Program-made: the position numbers and the translations under genes
Assembly (NCBI RefSeq): GCF_027744825.2
Contig: NC_071338.1
Location: 25,000,001 to 25,064,000, forward strand
DNA length: 64,000 nucleotides
Direction: 5' to 3'
Origin: Synchiropus splendidus
Lineage: Eukaryota; Chordata; Actinopteri; Syngnathiformes; Callionymidae
Notes under the pieces: generated by a model
What the model saw: the letters and a program-made list of their open reading frames with translations, nothing else
Told to the model about the DNA's origin: nothing
Databases searched by the model: none
Shown: one piece after another, positions 53,140 through 64,000 of the stretch
How positions within the stretch are numbered: position 1 is the first letter of the stretch
How the letters are laid out: each line of letters opens with the position of its first letter

Positions 53140-56100
53140 CTGCACAGGAAGAGGTTAGCATGAGACTTGCGGATCAAGAGTTTATGAAAAACTTGAAGAT
53201 ACATACGTTCAGCATTGAGGAGAAAGTCTGAGGAGTCGGTCCCAAACTCGTTTGTGATTGTGCATTTGTAAACGCCGGAGTCCTTGCCTGACGCGTGGAC
53301 AATAGCAAGGTTGACTGGGCTTTCATCGGTGGCACTGGGACACAAAACGAAATATAATATCACCGTATAGAAACTTTATAGAATCAACACTTACCTTCGT
53401 TTAATCTGAGCGATCTCCACCTGATTTCTATACCATGTGATCAAGGAGTCGCTGAGAATGTTGAAGAACTGACACCACAGTTTCAAGTGTCCTGAAGAGT
53501 CTGCAAAATTCTCCCCTCGGATCTTACGGATGACCTGAGGAGCTGGACAATTGAGAGTCGTCATTTGCTCACCAGGGGTCGCTAAGGTACAGCAGATACA
53601 CACACACAAATCACTCATCGGGGAGACAGACACCAAATCTGCGCGTGTCAGTTCTCTATTTAGACATCAAAATCAGATGGGACGCATCAGTCAGAGGATT
53701 TGAATCAGAATTTCAAGTGCTCTGATTATACCATCCAGCCGTGTCGACATAATTTCTCTCTAAGGTGCTAAATGTGGCGCTAAGGTTGCTGCAACATTGA
53801 TCAACACGGACTGAGCAGTGACGACAGTGAGCCGTGTTCCCGTATGGAAGTAGCCACGTTGCTTGGAAATAACAAAGTTCAGATCAGCGCTCAGAGCCGT
53901 GACATGCGTATAAAAGATTCACACTGAAAATGATCTTTTGTTATTCTTGATCACGGCTGGTTACATCAATATGGAGCAAGACATTTCATTTGAGTGCAAG
54001 ATAGCTGGTACAATGGTAGAGTGACTACATGAAAGAAGTAAGCCCATCTGACTTCAAACTGGACCTGAATCGGAGAACGAACATCTAAAACCAGGAGACC
54101 AATGAGTCCATCACAACCACAACTACAAGAGAAAATCCGAAAAGCAGCTTGTACTTGTGCCTGACTAGGTACTGTCCAGATTAAATTGCATGGGCAGGAT
54201 ATGAACTAACTTCGGATCATATTTTTTGGTCTACAAAAGCAGCTGATATCTAAATAAACATCCATCCAAGTTCAGACATACTTTGTGCGGAGGAACTAAA
54301 AGTAGATGGATCCTCTGCAACTTCTTTTTTTTTGAGTATTAAAAAAGAGATATTGCTTGCTCTTGCAGACTAAGCAAGACTACAAGAGCAAAAGCAAGAT
54401 ATGCCTGATACATTTAATAAAAAAGAAGGACTCAAAAAAAGGAAAAAACAAAAACTTTCAAAACAAATAGCTGTTGTAGCTGTTGATACCGTACATGATA
54501 TAGGACTGTAAAGTTCTGTTTCAGTTTGACCAGTAAATTTGACCCAAGCACAGTTAGATGTATGCATGTCCATGTCGTGCTATGTAGAGTGCACTGGAAG
54601 TGCACCTGATATCCACTCTGCCCTCTTAGGACCTCAACTGTGCGACTTATGTCACTTTTTAAGAACACAGCAGCAACCTGTAGCAGTACTGTAGTCAAGA
54701 CCAGAGTGTACAGAGACCGAGACCAGTACCAGAGATCAAGAGGAAGACCAAACAAAGTACAGAACACATGAACTGTGTGTTCCAATGAAAGCTTGATTTA
54801 TTTTGGAAAAATGACCATTGTTTCTCTTGCAGTAAGAAATAAATGACAAGCTCAATATAGACTTGTGCTTCTGTTTCGTCTATTGAGTTTTATTTCAGTT
54901 TTGGTTCCTGTATGCTCAGGTCCTGACAACGACACTGACCTGTAGTGCAACCTTGAGGTTGATTGGGATTTCTAATATTTTGGCTAGCAGCAACTACTTG
55001 ACCTTACATTTTTAAATGTTTCTCCACCTATCATTCTTGGTCTAACACAGAGAAGAGAGGCCATTATGATGAATTATGATGTGCACTATTTATCCAGATA
55101 AGTCGACTTGTGAACAGACAGGTTGACAGTAAAGTGATGCTTCCCAGTTAAGCGTATTACCTTTCCGTGGGTCTGGCCTGTTATTCTCCACCGGTTTCTC
55201 TTCTAATTTCTGGGTTTTCGTCTCCTCCTTCTGGATCTGGGTCTCTGGTGTTACCTTCCTTCTGCTCACCTGTGGAGACCGCTTCTCCGTTGTCGAGGGC
55301 CTCTCGTCGCTGGGCTGAAGCAGACGTGAGCGCCGCGAAGCGGTCGGGGAAGTGGCCAAAGTGGTGGGGCTGGCGGAGAGAGTGGCACTCTCTTCCTGGG
55401 GTGGAGAAGCACCATCGCTGGGCTCTTCACTTTTGGATTTTGGGGTGAAAATTTTGCGGCGGGCACCGGAAGCCAGTTCCTCTGGAGTGGCAGAGGGAAT
55501 TGGTGATGGGCAATGTCTTTTCAACAGCAGTGGACTTGTTTCAGGGTTCGGATGAAGAGGTTCAACAGCCAAGATCTCCTGCGGGGTCAGCTGAGGATCA
55601 TCTCCCTTGAAGTCCACGTTTTTACTGGATAACCTTCCCACACTACTGTCCGGTTCTTTAAGCTCTTCTGGAATTTTTTTGGAACTCTTCTCCTCATTTT
55701 CCAGTTCAACTTCATTACGGCGTTCTGGAGCTACAACAGCTACAACGTCTTCAGTGTTCTGCACTGGAATTGACTCCTCAGCGTCTGCTTTTGATCCGCC
55801 GGAATCCTCTTGGACAGCTTCAGCTTGATGTGATGAACTTGTGACCTGAACTTCCTCTTCAGGTAGCACATTAGTGACATGGTTTGTGGTGAGCTCAGGA
55901 GTATCAGCAACAGAAACATTAGCTGATTGGCTGGACTCTTGACCGACGTCCATGAAACCTTCAGTTGAACCTTTGACGTCACTCTCAGCAGCACTTGTGT
56001 CCACAACACAGATGGGAGGGGTTGTCGGAGGTTTTTGAGTGCTTGTTTCTGTAACTGAGCCCTGCATCTCATTTGCACTCTGATTAAGAAGTCGATAAAT

Positions 56101-59100
56101 CTCCATGAGTGTTTCAGTCAGATTCTTTGGAGGCTTGTCAGCGTCTGGCTGCTTCTCAGTGACGGACTTGCTCGTTCCCTCACTGCTCATGTTTTCACTC
56201 TTTCCTCTGTCCTGAGTGCTTCTGTCGGCAGCAGAAGAATTCCCGGAATCAGACGCAAATCCATTTTCCAGCGACAGACCAAGAGCCTTTATTTGAGCTC
56301 TCAAAAGTTCTGCGATAGATATGACGCTCGTGACTGGATTCTGAACTTCTTGGACTTTATCAACAGATGTTTTGGGGGTTTGTAATGTCTTTGGCTGCTC
56401 CTGTTGCACTTCGCTTGGCCCGTTCACTGCTGCCGTCTTCTCGGTTACATTTGTGTCAACCACCGTTACCTCATTCTTCTCACTTTCTGGTTGAATCTCT
56501 ATTTCATTCGGGGTCCTTGTTTCAGTCTCGTCCACTGACATATGGTCACCTGACACCGACAACCCTCCTTGCTCATTAACCGCTGCCTTTTCCTCCACTT
56601 GCATTTCTGTCTCTTCAACAGATTTGATTGCTGTATCAACTTGGCTCTGGGGGTCAAGGCTTGCAACATTACACCCCTCGGTGTTGTCATCACCACTCAG
56701 GCTTTTGACTGGTGACTTCTGGGAGTCTGTAAAAAGGAGCGTCTGGCCTCCACTTGATCCCTTGGAACGAGTTTGTGTGTCCCGTGTCACTTGGACGACG
56801 GCTGCCGCGGGATCGTCCTTCACAGAGGAGGTCTGGATGTCATCCGCAATGCTTCCTCTATCTGCTGGACTCTTTTGTAGCACTTGTACATCCTGCGAAC
56901 ACTGGTCGTCAAATAGCTTGACCTCAGGCGGGACGTCCTGCTTCATCTCTGTGCCGACCGGGGTAACCTTACGGACGATAAAAACAGTTTTGCACGTCGT
57001 AAATACTTGCGACATCGACTCCACAACAAACAGCACTCAGTGGAAAAGACTATAAACTAAAAGAATATGATATCTGATCAAGGAATGAGGGCCACATAAA
57101 GAACAAAAAAACATTTTTTTATGAGACTGATAATAAATTATGTTTTCAAAATCTCAGAATAAATTAGTATTTTTACTAGATTAATCTTGTAATAAATGTA
57201 TTTTTAATAAGATTAATCTTGAAATAAATAAATTTTTTGATGAATTCTATCTCGTTCAAAACTCAAGATCGTAATATGACTAAGATGACGTCTTGTAATA
57301 AATTAATTTACTCATTCACTACTATTTACTATACTATTTACTAATAAATTCTTTTTCACAAGACTAATCTTGTAGTGAATTAGTTTCTTCTTTATGTGGC
57401 CCAAATAAAAGAATAAAGACTTTTAGCACTTCGTATTTTCGATTTCCATTTATAGTTCATTTCTTGTGCTTGCTGTAAAACAGGAACAGCAAACTTAGGA
57501 AACGCCACGTAACCTGCAGAAGGTGATGAACTGGGTTGCTGTAATAAAACATGGCGGTTAAATCCAGTGGCCATGACTTCAAAACTAATGGTTTGTGTGT
57601 GCTTGCACGGTTTTAAGGAGGCTGTTCTGTGAGCTTTCTATTTTACTCGTGCAAATTAGTCGGAAAGGAATTCCAGCCATTTAAAGAGGTGCTTTAAGTC
57701 GTGCCCTGTTATGACTCGGTTCTCAAAGCTGTCAGTAGCTGTACGGCTGTCTTGACAAGATTACATAAGCAGTGCGAGGCGAATTATAATAAGAGTGGCT
57801 CTAACGCTCCATCTAAAGTCTGAACACAGAAGATATTTCAATTCATATCATAACTGTCTTTATATGCCCAGTAGGCTTCTTTAACATTGAGATTTTATAT
57901 TAAATTTCTTGAGTAATAGAACTTGTAATTTTCAAACCCTTTTCTGAATAAAGGTCATTGTAGATTTGTAATATTTCATAAGCTGCAGAAGTAGAAAGCA
58001 TTCTCAAGTCGATTCGGATTCATACTGTTCTGTTGACTTGGAGATGTGGAACTTTTAGTCCAATTGTGCCTAAAAGTTGTTTAAAGTATGGCATCATCAC
58101 AAGCAAACCAGACTTTACAATTACTTGCTATTTCAGTTTAGAAAAATGTATGATCACATTTTCTATCCAGTCTGTAGTCACAATATTTAACTCAGTGATG
58201 GTCGCATTTTGCATAAAAAGCGCTGAACATAATTCAACCAAATTTTCAGGAAATGCTGCCAATCGGAGAAAGAACAGATGAATGGGTTTTGGCGGTGTTG
58301 GGTGGAGACTGGCTGCTGGGCAGAGGTCTGCACTCTCTGAGTGCTCTTCTACTTTTGCTTATTTATTTATTCCCTTTGCTCCATGTACCTGCTCCACTGA
58401 TGTGCGTCACTGGATTCTTGTGGCACAGCGGACGCACTTATGAATCTATAATTAGCTTGTGTTTCTGACGGGACCAGTGTTGGCAGCACAAAGAACTCAT
58501 GAGCTCATGTGAAAAGACTCGCTCACCTCATTCGGCAGCGAAGGCTGAGACTCGCGCAACTTCTTTTGGACGGACCCGGTTTCCTTTTCCACCAGCTGAT
58601 CCGGGGTCGGCTCGCTGGCAACAACTGTTTGTCTTTTAAATGGTGCACAAAGTGTCTTCATATTGGCTTTGGTTTTCATCTGAGCAGGCTTCTGGTCAAT
58701 GTCCATGATGGGAGCATCCGCCATTTTGACAACTTTAGAAACCATGCTTGGAGGTTTTAAATTAATCTGGGGGTTGCTGTGAATCTGTTTTGGTAACTTC
58801 ACTTGCGCCTCGTCAACTTTACTGTCCTTGTGCATCTTTGAGATTTGTTTGACCTTGGAAAGCCTGGGAGGAGGCGATGGAGTCATCGACGTGGAGATAG
58901 GTTCTTTCTTCACAGGTTTCGAGGAGACATTTTCAACCTTTGACTTCTGGTCACTATCTTCCCATTTCTTACGCACTGGCCTCCTCCTGGAGTCTGGATT
59001 GAAAGCTGTCCTGCTACTCTCCACTTCCATCCGCTCCTCTCCTGACTCTCGGCTGGGTGTTGAGATGGATGTACCTCCTCTTTTATCCTCGTTGACCTTC

Positions 59101-61361
59101 TCTTCTACAACATCTGCTTTTGCGCCTTTCATAAAGTTTGAAATCTTAATCTTCTTCTTCACAAAAGGTGCTTTGGGTTGGTGCACTGCAGAAGCCTGCG
59201 GGGCCTCCACTGCACCGTTGGTCACTCCATTTTCAGTGACTCCCCGTCTGTTATTACTCCCACTGACTGAGGAGGTTGCTGGCTTTTCATCCATCTGCTC
59301 CACAGCGGGCTCCTGCAGCCTCGCCTGTGGCTCCTCAGCCGCTCTCGTACAGGTGTCCTCCATCCCCTCGTCTTCTGTGGAGCTCGGAGTGCTCATAAAA
59401 GCCTCCATATTAGAGCGACGCTTCCTCTGTGTTCGGTCTGGACTGATGGTGCGAAACGGCTCCTGGTTTTCTTTGCCCTCCGCTTCTCTACATTTGCTCT
59501 CAGCCTTCTGCTTCAGCTTGGCAAAGTAGCGCTGGTGTATCTTGAACTCGTTCATCTCTCCGACCTCCAGAACCCCTGAGCACGACACGATACCTTTGGT
59601 GTTACTGGCTGACGCTTGGTATATGGCGGCATCATCCAAAGTGCAACTACAAACACACAGGGATTCTGTTTAAGCCATGTTGATGACATGATATGAACAA
59701 TAAATCAACCACTGAAACAAATCGTAATTCAACATACTTGTAAATATGGAGGGAATGATTCTGTCCGTTACGAAATATTTCATATTTAGGCAGCCCACAG
59801 TATCTGTCCAGCTGCATGTCATCCTTGTACCAAGTAACTTGAGGGACGGGATGTCCTGTTGGTGGAGATGGAGAAAGTCAGGTCAGTGGCCAAGAATGAA
59901 GGCACTCTCTGACCACCATGTTTACTATTGTTGTCGACTTAGAGAGGTCAAGGTCTATTTAAGAATGTACAACAACTCATATAAACACCACACATTTAAA
60001 ATACAAACAAGAAAAAAAAAAAAATCTAATATCTCTCAAGCAAAATGTATAGGCCCCCCTTATGGCTGGTTGTCAACATACAGGCTGGAATATTGTTTTC
60101 CTCAAGGTATTATCATTTTCTAAACAGAATCAAGGTTTGTTTAGTCCTAATACTACGCTGATGGGATGTTGTCGACTGGGTGACAGCAATCTTGTATTGG
60201 CAGTATTTATCAGGTAGTTGCATGTGATAGTCTAAACTCTGATCAATACCTGTGACGGTGCAGGAAAACTTGACGTTGCAGTTTGCACACACAGCTCGTG
60301 ACCTGAGAGTCTTCTCAAACAATGGTTGTGTTTCCTCCGTCAGCTGGGCGATCACACTGCACAGTGTGCTCCTGAAGACAGTGGAGCAGGAGGCATGTTA
60401 GCGCTCAAGGAACGGAAGTGTTATCAGAGATAAGAGACAATCACTAAATCCATAAAGTCAGACTGTTTCATTTCACAGTAATTCATTCTGGGGTCCACGA
60501 ACATATTTAACATATTGTTTTGCACCTCTCAGGCACCATATTTATGAGCATTAATCAACCACGAGAAAGGCAGAATTGTGTTCTTTGATCTAAATATGGC
60601 ATGTAAAAAGAGACAACACATGAATTTTATTTGAGAAGCCTGAAGGCATAGCATCCTCAATATTCCACAAGGAACATGCCGTTTATATGGTACACAGTTT
60701 ACACTGTGACTGTTTGTGTCCCTGCTGCTGAAGTGAAGTATTTATCAACAACAATATTTTGCTGCAAAAAATAAATGAGCAGCCTGGAAACGAAGACAAA
60801 CAACCCATCTTCAAAAACAGTGTGATGCGAGAATGCTGCAGTGCATTAATGTCATCTCAACCATCCTTGGGCCACAGCTTTGTGCACTGAAACCAGCTTA
60901 TTGAACATCCTGTCCTAGTTTCTCTCTGATTTTTCATGTCTTCTGAAACGTCTGAGCTACCTTTGTGATCTTCTGGAATACTTGCTGTCTTCACGCTCAT
61001 CTGTATATCTAGTATTTCCCGCAGAGTTTTTGGTTTAGTACGACTAAGCATCTATGCCATCGACCAGAGTGTGAAAAAATAACACATTTAAAGCAAAACT
61101 CTAACAAGAAAAATCTAGACATCTGACTGGACAGTGTCCATCACTATGGCAACAAACAAACAACCAGCAATGCTTTTTTTGTCTGCTGACTTGGAAAAGC
61201 TTGGCATCACTGCACCATTGCACAACCGGCCCCTACCTGTTCTCTGGCCGGACGTTGGTCAGGTAACTGCAGCTGACAGGCCGACTCCCACCATTGGAGC
61301 TTTCCCCACTGCTTGATCGTCCGTTTCCAAAAGAGGTACGACTTGTTCTTCGGGAATCCAT
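48391..61361 (-). CDS. alpk3: Alpha-protein kinase 3 (13 exons)
   Basis: Exons: 61361-61237, 60371-60250, 59855-59738, 59646-58527, 56967-55161, 53581-53395, 53334-53207, 53139-53104, 53044-52770, 51309-51221, 51152-50935, 48790-48742, 48670-48391. All are GT-AG with matching phases; 4554 nt, 1517 aa. Layout: Ser-rich N-terminus, Ig domain 1 (about 60-149), long disordered region (150-1097), Ig domain 2 (about 1105-1198), alpha-kinase domain (about 1215-1460), basic tail. The ATG at 61361 has G at -3 and +4 and an in-frame TGA a few codons upstream. RPENR|STLCSVIAQLTEE and GNTKGIV-like blocks match ALPK3 as I recall it. ALPK3 acts at the sarcomere M-band and nucleus of heart and skeletal muscle; human loss causes cardiomyopathy. 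Introns 4, 9 and 11 carry transposon copies. The teleost a/b copy is not resolved. Confidence 0.95.
49001..49300. repeat. Dispersed inverted-repeat element, 'GAGGCTTCATGAAAC' family, in alpk3 intron 11
   Basis: Contains AAGCTTCATGAAACAGTGTC at 49001-49020, then GAGCTCAGTGGGTGGCGCTC. An inverted pair follows: GTTTCATGAAGCCTCATCAG (49092-49111) facing GCTGATGAGGCTTCATGAAA (49188-49207). The same phrases recur at 10230-10320, 13112-13285, 23484-23547, 49735-49830 and 52428-52665. Confidence 0.75.
49735..49830. repeat. Partial copy of the 'GAGGCTTCATGAAAC' repeat family
   Basis: AATAGCGCCACCTGATGGGC, AAAATGAGGTCCCTTCTTTTC and CAGATGGCACTCTCTTCTCTA match family phrases in the opposite orientation to the copy at 49001. 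Lies in alpk3 intron 11. Confidence 0.55.
49938..50668. mobile_element. Non-autonomous hAT-like DNA transposon in alpk3 intron 11
   Basis: Ends CATGGGTTCTTAACC... (49938) and, reverse-complemented, CAGTGATTCTTAGCC... (50668) form imperfect terminal inverted repeats of the hAT CAGNGNTTCTTAA type. Just outside them is a perfect 8-bp duplication CTCTATAG (49930-49937 and 50669-50676), the hAT hallmark. The 731-bp interior has no transposase frame, so it must have been moved by another element. The known subterminal phrases GGGCCC and GGGGGCGCTCGCGGTCC are present. Confidence 0.85.
51690..51870. mobile_element. Possible LINE 3'-end fragment in alpk3 intron 9
   Basis: GTCCCACAGTGGAGAAATTC and GGGACAAGAAAAACAGGCAC resemble the 'TTATTGATCCCACAGTGGGGAAATT' tail of fish LINE fragments. 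Short and diverged. Confidence 0.35.
52428..52665. repeat. Two partial copies of the 'GAGGCTTCATGAAAC' repeat family in alpk3 intron 9
   Basis: GGGCTGATGAGGCGTCATGA at about 52433-52452 and, in reverse, CTAGTGGGCTCTGAAAATGA with CTCTTTCATGAAGCCTCATC up to 52660. The two halves face each other. Confidence 0.6.
53207..53581 (-). CDS. alpk3: alpk3 exons 6-7 encoding the second Ig domain
   Basis: Exon 6 (53581-53395) holds the strand HLKLWCQFFN with the first core Cys and SLITWYRNQ with the core Trp. Exon 7 (53334-53207) holds the DSGVYKCTITNEFG block with the second Cys. All canonical Ig residues are present. It lies directly before the kinase-like domain, as in ALPK2 and ALPK3. The two exons are 60 bp apart, so intron 6 is very short and still has a GTAAGT donor. 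Confidence 0.92.
55161..56967 (-). CDS. alpk3: alpk3 exon 5, long disordered acidic region
   Basis: 1807 nt, 602 codons with no stop; phase 0 in and phase 1 out, which fits both neighbouring exons. It encodes a Ser/Thr/Glu/Gln/Asp-rich sequence with no recognised fold. Near the end are short proline-directed Ser/Thr sites (for example PETSPLL, HCPSPIPSATPEEL) that could be phosphorylated. The acceptor at 56968 (GTAAG before GTTACC) is the least certain boundary; it was chosen because it joins the phase and removes an initiator-like extension. Confidence 0.88.
57089..57402. mobile_element. 314-bp MITE-like element with terminal inverted repeats, alpk3 intron 4
   Basis: GGGCCACATAAAGAA (57089-57103) is the exact reverse complement of TTCTTTATGTGGCCC (57388-57402). 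The interior is AT-rich with repeated 'GATTAATCTTG(T/A)AATAAAT' phrases and no coding capacity. No target duplication could be made out, so the superfamily is unknown. Confidence 0.7.
58527..59646 (-). CDS. alpk3: alpk3 exon 4, end of Ig1 and basic disordered region
   Basis: 1120 nt with one open frame. After the end of Ig1 it encodes EFKIHQRYFAKLKQKAE, a helical basic stretch recognisable in ALPK3. Then comes a Ser/Pro/Lys/Glu-rich low-complexity region with basic clusters (RRRPVRKKW, KKKIKI) that could serve as nuclear localisation signals. The donor GTGAGC follows a Glu codon at 58527. A 233-codon open frame on the opposite strand (58828-59529) is a shadow of this exon's codon bias. Confidence 0.9.
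59738..60371 (-). CDS. alpk3: alpk3 exons 2-3 encoding the first Ig domain
   Basis: Exon 2 (60371-60250) carries STLCSVIAQLTEE and the domain start, with the Ig strand KFSCTVTG. Exon 3 (59855-59738) continues with HPVPQVTWYKDD, which holds the core Trp, and DRYCGLPKYEI. The domain closes at the start of exon 4 with DDAAIYQASASN and VSCSGVLEV. The position that usually holds the second core cysteine (YxC) is YQA, while a Cys appears in VSCSG. It is an intermediate-set (I-set) Ig of the titin/myosin-binding type. Confidence 0.92.
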
Positions 61362-61609
61362 CACGTTTCCCCAGAGAAAACTTCAGCGGTTCTCCGACTA
61401 CAGAAGTATCAGTTCTCACTTTCCAATAAAACACTGGAGGCTAGACTGCAGCTGTGAGAGAAGAAGTGGTTATTCATCTCAAATACTGTCGTTTAAGCCT
61501 GTTTGTGGAATCAACTCACCATACACATGCTTCTTTCCCTTCGTTCACAGATGCCCAGCAGCTCTGACTTCAGCGCTGCAATCTCCAATCAAACATGAGC
61601 ATGCGTGAG

Positions 61610-61627
61610 CAGCTGCACTATTAATAG
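61610..61627 (-). promoter_or_regulatory. Adjacent E-box and MEF2 site upstream of alpk3
   Basis: CAGCTG (61610-61615) and CTATTAATAG (61618-61627) are two bases apart, about 250-265 nt before the alpk3 ATG. The second fits the MEF2 consensus CTA(A/T)4TAG exactly and both are palindromic. MyoD/E-protein sites next to MEF2 sites are a classic muscle enhancer layout, and ALPK3 is a heart and muscle gene. Function is inferred. Confidence 0.55.
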
Positions 61628-62129
61628 TCGGCCTGCAAATAGACACAAGAGCACATCCTAAAATCTCCTCTTTGGACCTTTAAAAACATGAACAATGAAA
61701 CAGCCGCTGAACAGTTTTCACCCGGCAGTAAAACGCAACACAAATAGTTTTCCAAGTGGAAACATTCGTAGTCAAGGTCATCCCCGACGCAGGAGATCCC
61801 CAAATAGGAGCGGAGGATTATTGAAACATGGTGAGGAGTTTTTTTCTATTCAGATATGAATAGCAGCCAAGAAGAGGGGGACCTTTGGTTTTGGGAAGTT
61901 GAGATCCCCTCCTCCCTCAGGGATTTCTTTATTACTTAAAACAGGGCAAAGGGAATGAAGTGGTGGTAATATAAAACCTACTTCAACATAAACACGTCAA
62001 AGGTTTAATGGGAACTGGACATGGTTTATGACCATTTGAGGGCGTCATCACACTACTGTCTCTTGTATGAATGTGACATGTGAAGCAGTCTGAATGAGGA
62101 TCATGGTTCTCAGGGAGAAATGGCTGGGA

Positions 62130-62260
62130 TATCCTGAGCAGGTTGGAGAGGAGACCCTCCCTTAGGTGGAGTTGAAGTAGGGTCTTGTTCACGAATGAAG
62201 GACGGACAGCATTTGTGAGATTCAGTTTTGAGGAGTGTATTGGAGAAGAAAGAGCAGAGC
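62130..62260 (+). mobile_element. Second, decayed LINE reverse-transcriptase remnant
   Basis: GGAGTTGAAGTAGGGTCTTG, TTCACGAATGAAGGACGG and GAAGAAAGAGCAGAGCC echo the segment at 29636-29860. Frames are broken. Confidence 0.4.
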
Positions 62261-63452
62261 CAAACGCTGTACATGCTATGGAGAATACCTAGCCTCACCT
62301 AAGGTCAGTAGTTTTAGGTCACGAATGACAGGTCACAGATTAAAGAGGACAAAATGATGCTTCTCTGCAGGGTTTCCGGCTACTATGTGAGAGAAGTGTG
62401 GCTATCCTGGAAAATCTCCAAGCAGAACCACAGCTCTACCTGGCATCTTATCACAATGCCTTCCATTCACCACTGTTATGAGGAGAAGCTTGGGCAGACA
62501 ATGCTAGGATTTTCTCTCTGTACTCAACAAATGCATTCTTTAGTGTTGCACATTAATGAGGGGGGAATTTAACCTGAGAAATGTGGAGCTATTTATTCAG
62601 ATTATTTTACCTTGTAGTTGTGAGCATTATATGCTAATATGATGTTGAGTCCTGCGGTTGTTCCCTGGTTCATGATGTCCAGTGACAATTGGTTTAGAAT
62701 CTCAAAGCAGGCAAAAATAGAACAGCCTAATGTAAGCAGATCCAAATGACTGCCAGACAGCTCCAGTCTATAATCGACACACAAGTGCACATTCACTGTG
62801 GAGCAGGTTCCACAATATAAAAAAATAAAATCTAGTCCTGCTCTGTCAGGCTTTGATCAGTTTGGTTAGAGTTTTTATTTGATCTTATTCCCTTGATAGT
62901 GTCACAGGGAAGTGGAGCTATACTGGCTAACTGGGGCAGGGGACCCCCTGGAAAGGTTACGAGTCCATCACTGGACACATGTAGACAACCATTTGTACAC
63001 ACACACGTAGACAATCATCAGACACTAACACAGTGCCCAGAGATGCCTCAGTAGGATTCACACAGGGGATTCTTTCACTGTGATGGTGCAGCCCAAACCA
63101 CTTCCCCATGGTGCGGAAAATCCAAACTTAACATGGATAAACACTGTACACAGACCGTCACTAAGCAGAAGACCGAATTCTCAAGGATTCGCTACTCAGC
63201 ACATGAATGCATCATCTGGTAAAAGATCCTCCGATTGGTTACTTTTTGAGATTTTTTTCTGAGAATGTTGTTGATAACATATTGACCACACTGGAGCTAG
63301 CGCCACGACACACATTAATACACACACTGGTGGTTATTTTCGACATGTCCCACGTGTATCGGCCCCCCTACTACTGCTGTAAACACCCCACATGTCCCCA
63401 TAAGACCAGAATTCTACACTACACATGGCTCGTAATGACAAGCGTGTTGGGC

Positions 63453-63455
63453 TGT

Positions 63456-63500
<45 letters not shown>
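63453..63500. repeat. (TG)n microsatellite
   Basis: About 23 TG units with one TA interruption near the start. Confidence 0.97.
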
Positions 63501-63504
<4 letters not shown>

Positions 63505-64000
63505 AGGCTAGCCGCTGCTCTGGCGAGCCTCGTCTGCTGCTGCGTGGTCTGAATATTTCGGACAGGGTGTGTTCTGACATCAAAGTGTTCCATGTGGAAA
63601 CATTACAGAAGCTCGGTCATTTGACTGCAGCTCCACGATGGAAGACATTTTTACAAATGTAACGGCAACTCAGGACTGGTTCATGTCATCTCTCACTAAA
63701 TCATGAACTATTATTAAGCTTTAGAAAACATTCTGGTGACACATCCACCACCACAACAACAACTGGAGAGGTGATAAAATACAGCTAGCTAGCAAAAGGT
63801 TAATGCCAAAACCCTTCAGTAGAAAGCTTCCTCAATGTGTTCTGAAGAGCTCTTCACAGTGGCTGTTTCACCACACGAGACTAGAAACCTCTCCTTGATC
63901 CAGTGTAGGAGTCGGTTTGGTTCACTTTGTCAAACCTAGAGACAAGCTACGGGACTGCAGGAAGATGACAGCTGTGGATGACAGCTTATGTAGGAAAGGA

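Larger units (their letters stand above)
61628..64000. other. DNA upstream of alpk3 to the window end
   Basis: No exon recognised. It contains a decayed LINE fragment at about 62130-62260, the (TG)n tract at 63453-63500, and otherwise unique-looking sequence. Confidence 0.4.

Noticed and set aside
56968..57036. Start codon-like beginning of the large alpk3 exon 5 frame as a separate gene start
   Set aside because: The phase-0 acceptor at 56968 joins exon 4 cleanly, and the upstream residues show no family match.
56624..57055. 143-codon + strand frame
   Set aside because: Antisense of alpk3 exon 5 with no recognisable domain.
58828..59529. 233-codon open frame on the + strand
   Set aside because: It lies exactly opposite alpk3 exon 4, has Ser/Leu-rich composition expected from the antisense of Lys/Glu/Ser-rich codons, and matches no family.
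61207..61434. 75-codon minus-strand frame over alpk3 exon 1
   Set aside because: Different frame from the one that joins exon 2 (RPENR|STLCSV); it is a shadow.

Overview
The window is vertebrate nuclear DNA, most likely from a teleost fish. Genes are split into many short exons with GT-AG introns. Several introns are under 100 bp. The repeats are of familiar fish types: an L1-like LINE, hAT-like and other inverted-repeat DNA elements, a 'GTGGGGACC' dispersed repeat, and long TA, GATA and CA microsatellites. I did not recognise the species.

Five protein-coding genes could be rebuilt exon by exon with every splice phase matching. They occupy about 25.1-61.4 kb. pstpip1 (+, 15 exons, 413 aa, 25123-31823) encodes an F-BAR/SH3 adaptor. 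tspan3 (-, 7 exons, 253 aa, 33782-38084) is a tetraspanin and converges on pstpip1. nmb (-, 3 exons, 122 aa, 40185-40907) encodes the neuromedin B precursor. sec11a (-, 6 exons, 179 aa, 42858-45290) is the signal peptidase catalytic subunit. alpk3 (-, 13 exons, 1517 aa, 48391-61361) encodes a muscle alpha-kinase-like protein with two Ig domains. The genes do not form a pathway; they are a syntenic block. From memory, their human counterparts lie in two places on chromosome 15 (PSTPIP1-TSPAN3 at 15q24.3; NMB-SEC11A-ALPK3 at 15q25), so this fish segment holds both in one 36 kb stretch.

The first 25 kb contains no gene I can defend. It holds a nearly intact 5'-truncated L1 insertion with an 18-bp target-site duplication (3273-4287), microsatellites, a degenerate ACT-rich block (13.4-14.0 kb), a frameshifted immunoglobulin-like transmembrane fragment (16.0-16.6 kb), clustered copies of a fish dispersed repeat (15.8-20.6 kb), an AT-rich palindrome (19.4-19.6 kb) and an inverted-repeat element (24.2 kb). 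The last 2.6 kb, upstream of alpk3, holds a MEF2/E-box pair and decayed repeats.

No new multi-gene system was found. The most useful leads are the substituted catalytic positions in Alpk3, the adjacent MEF2 and E-box sites upstream of alpk3, the hAT-like element with a perfect 8-bp target duplication in an alpk3 intron, a dispersed inverted-repeat family with several copies here, and the joined synteny.
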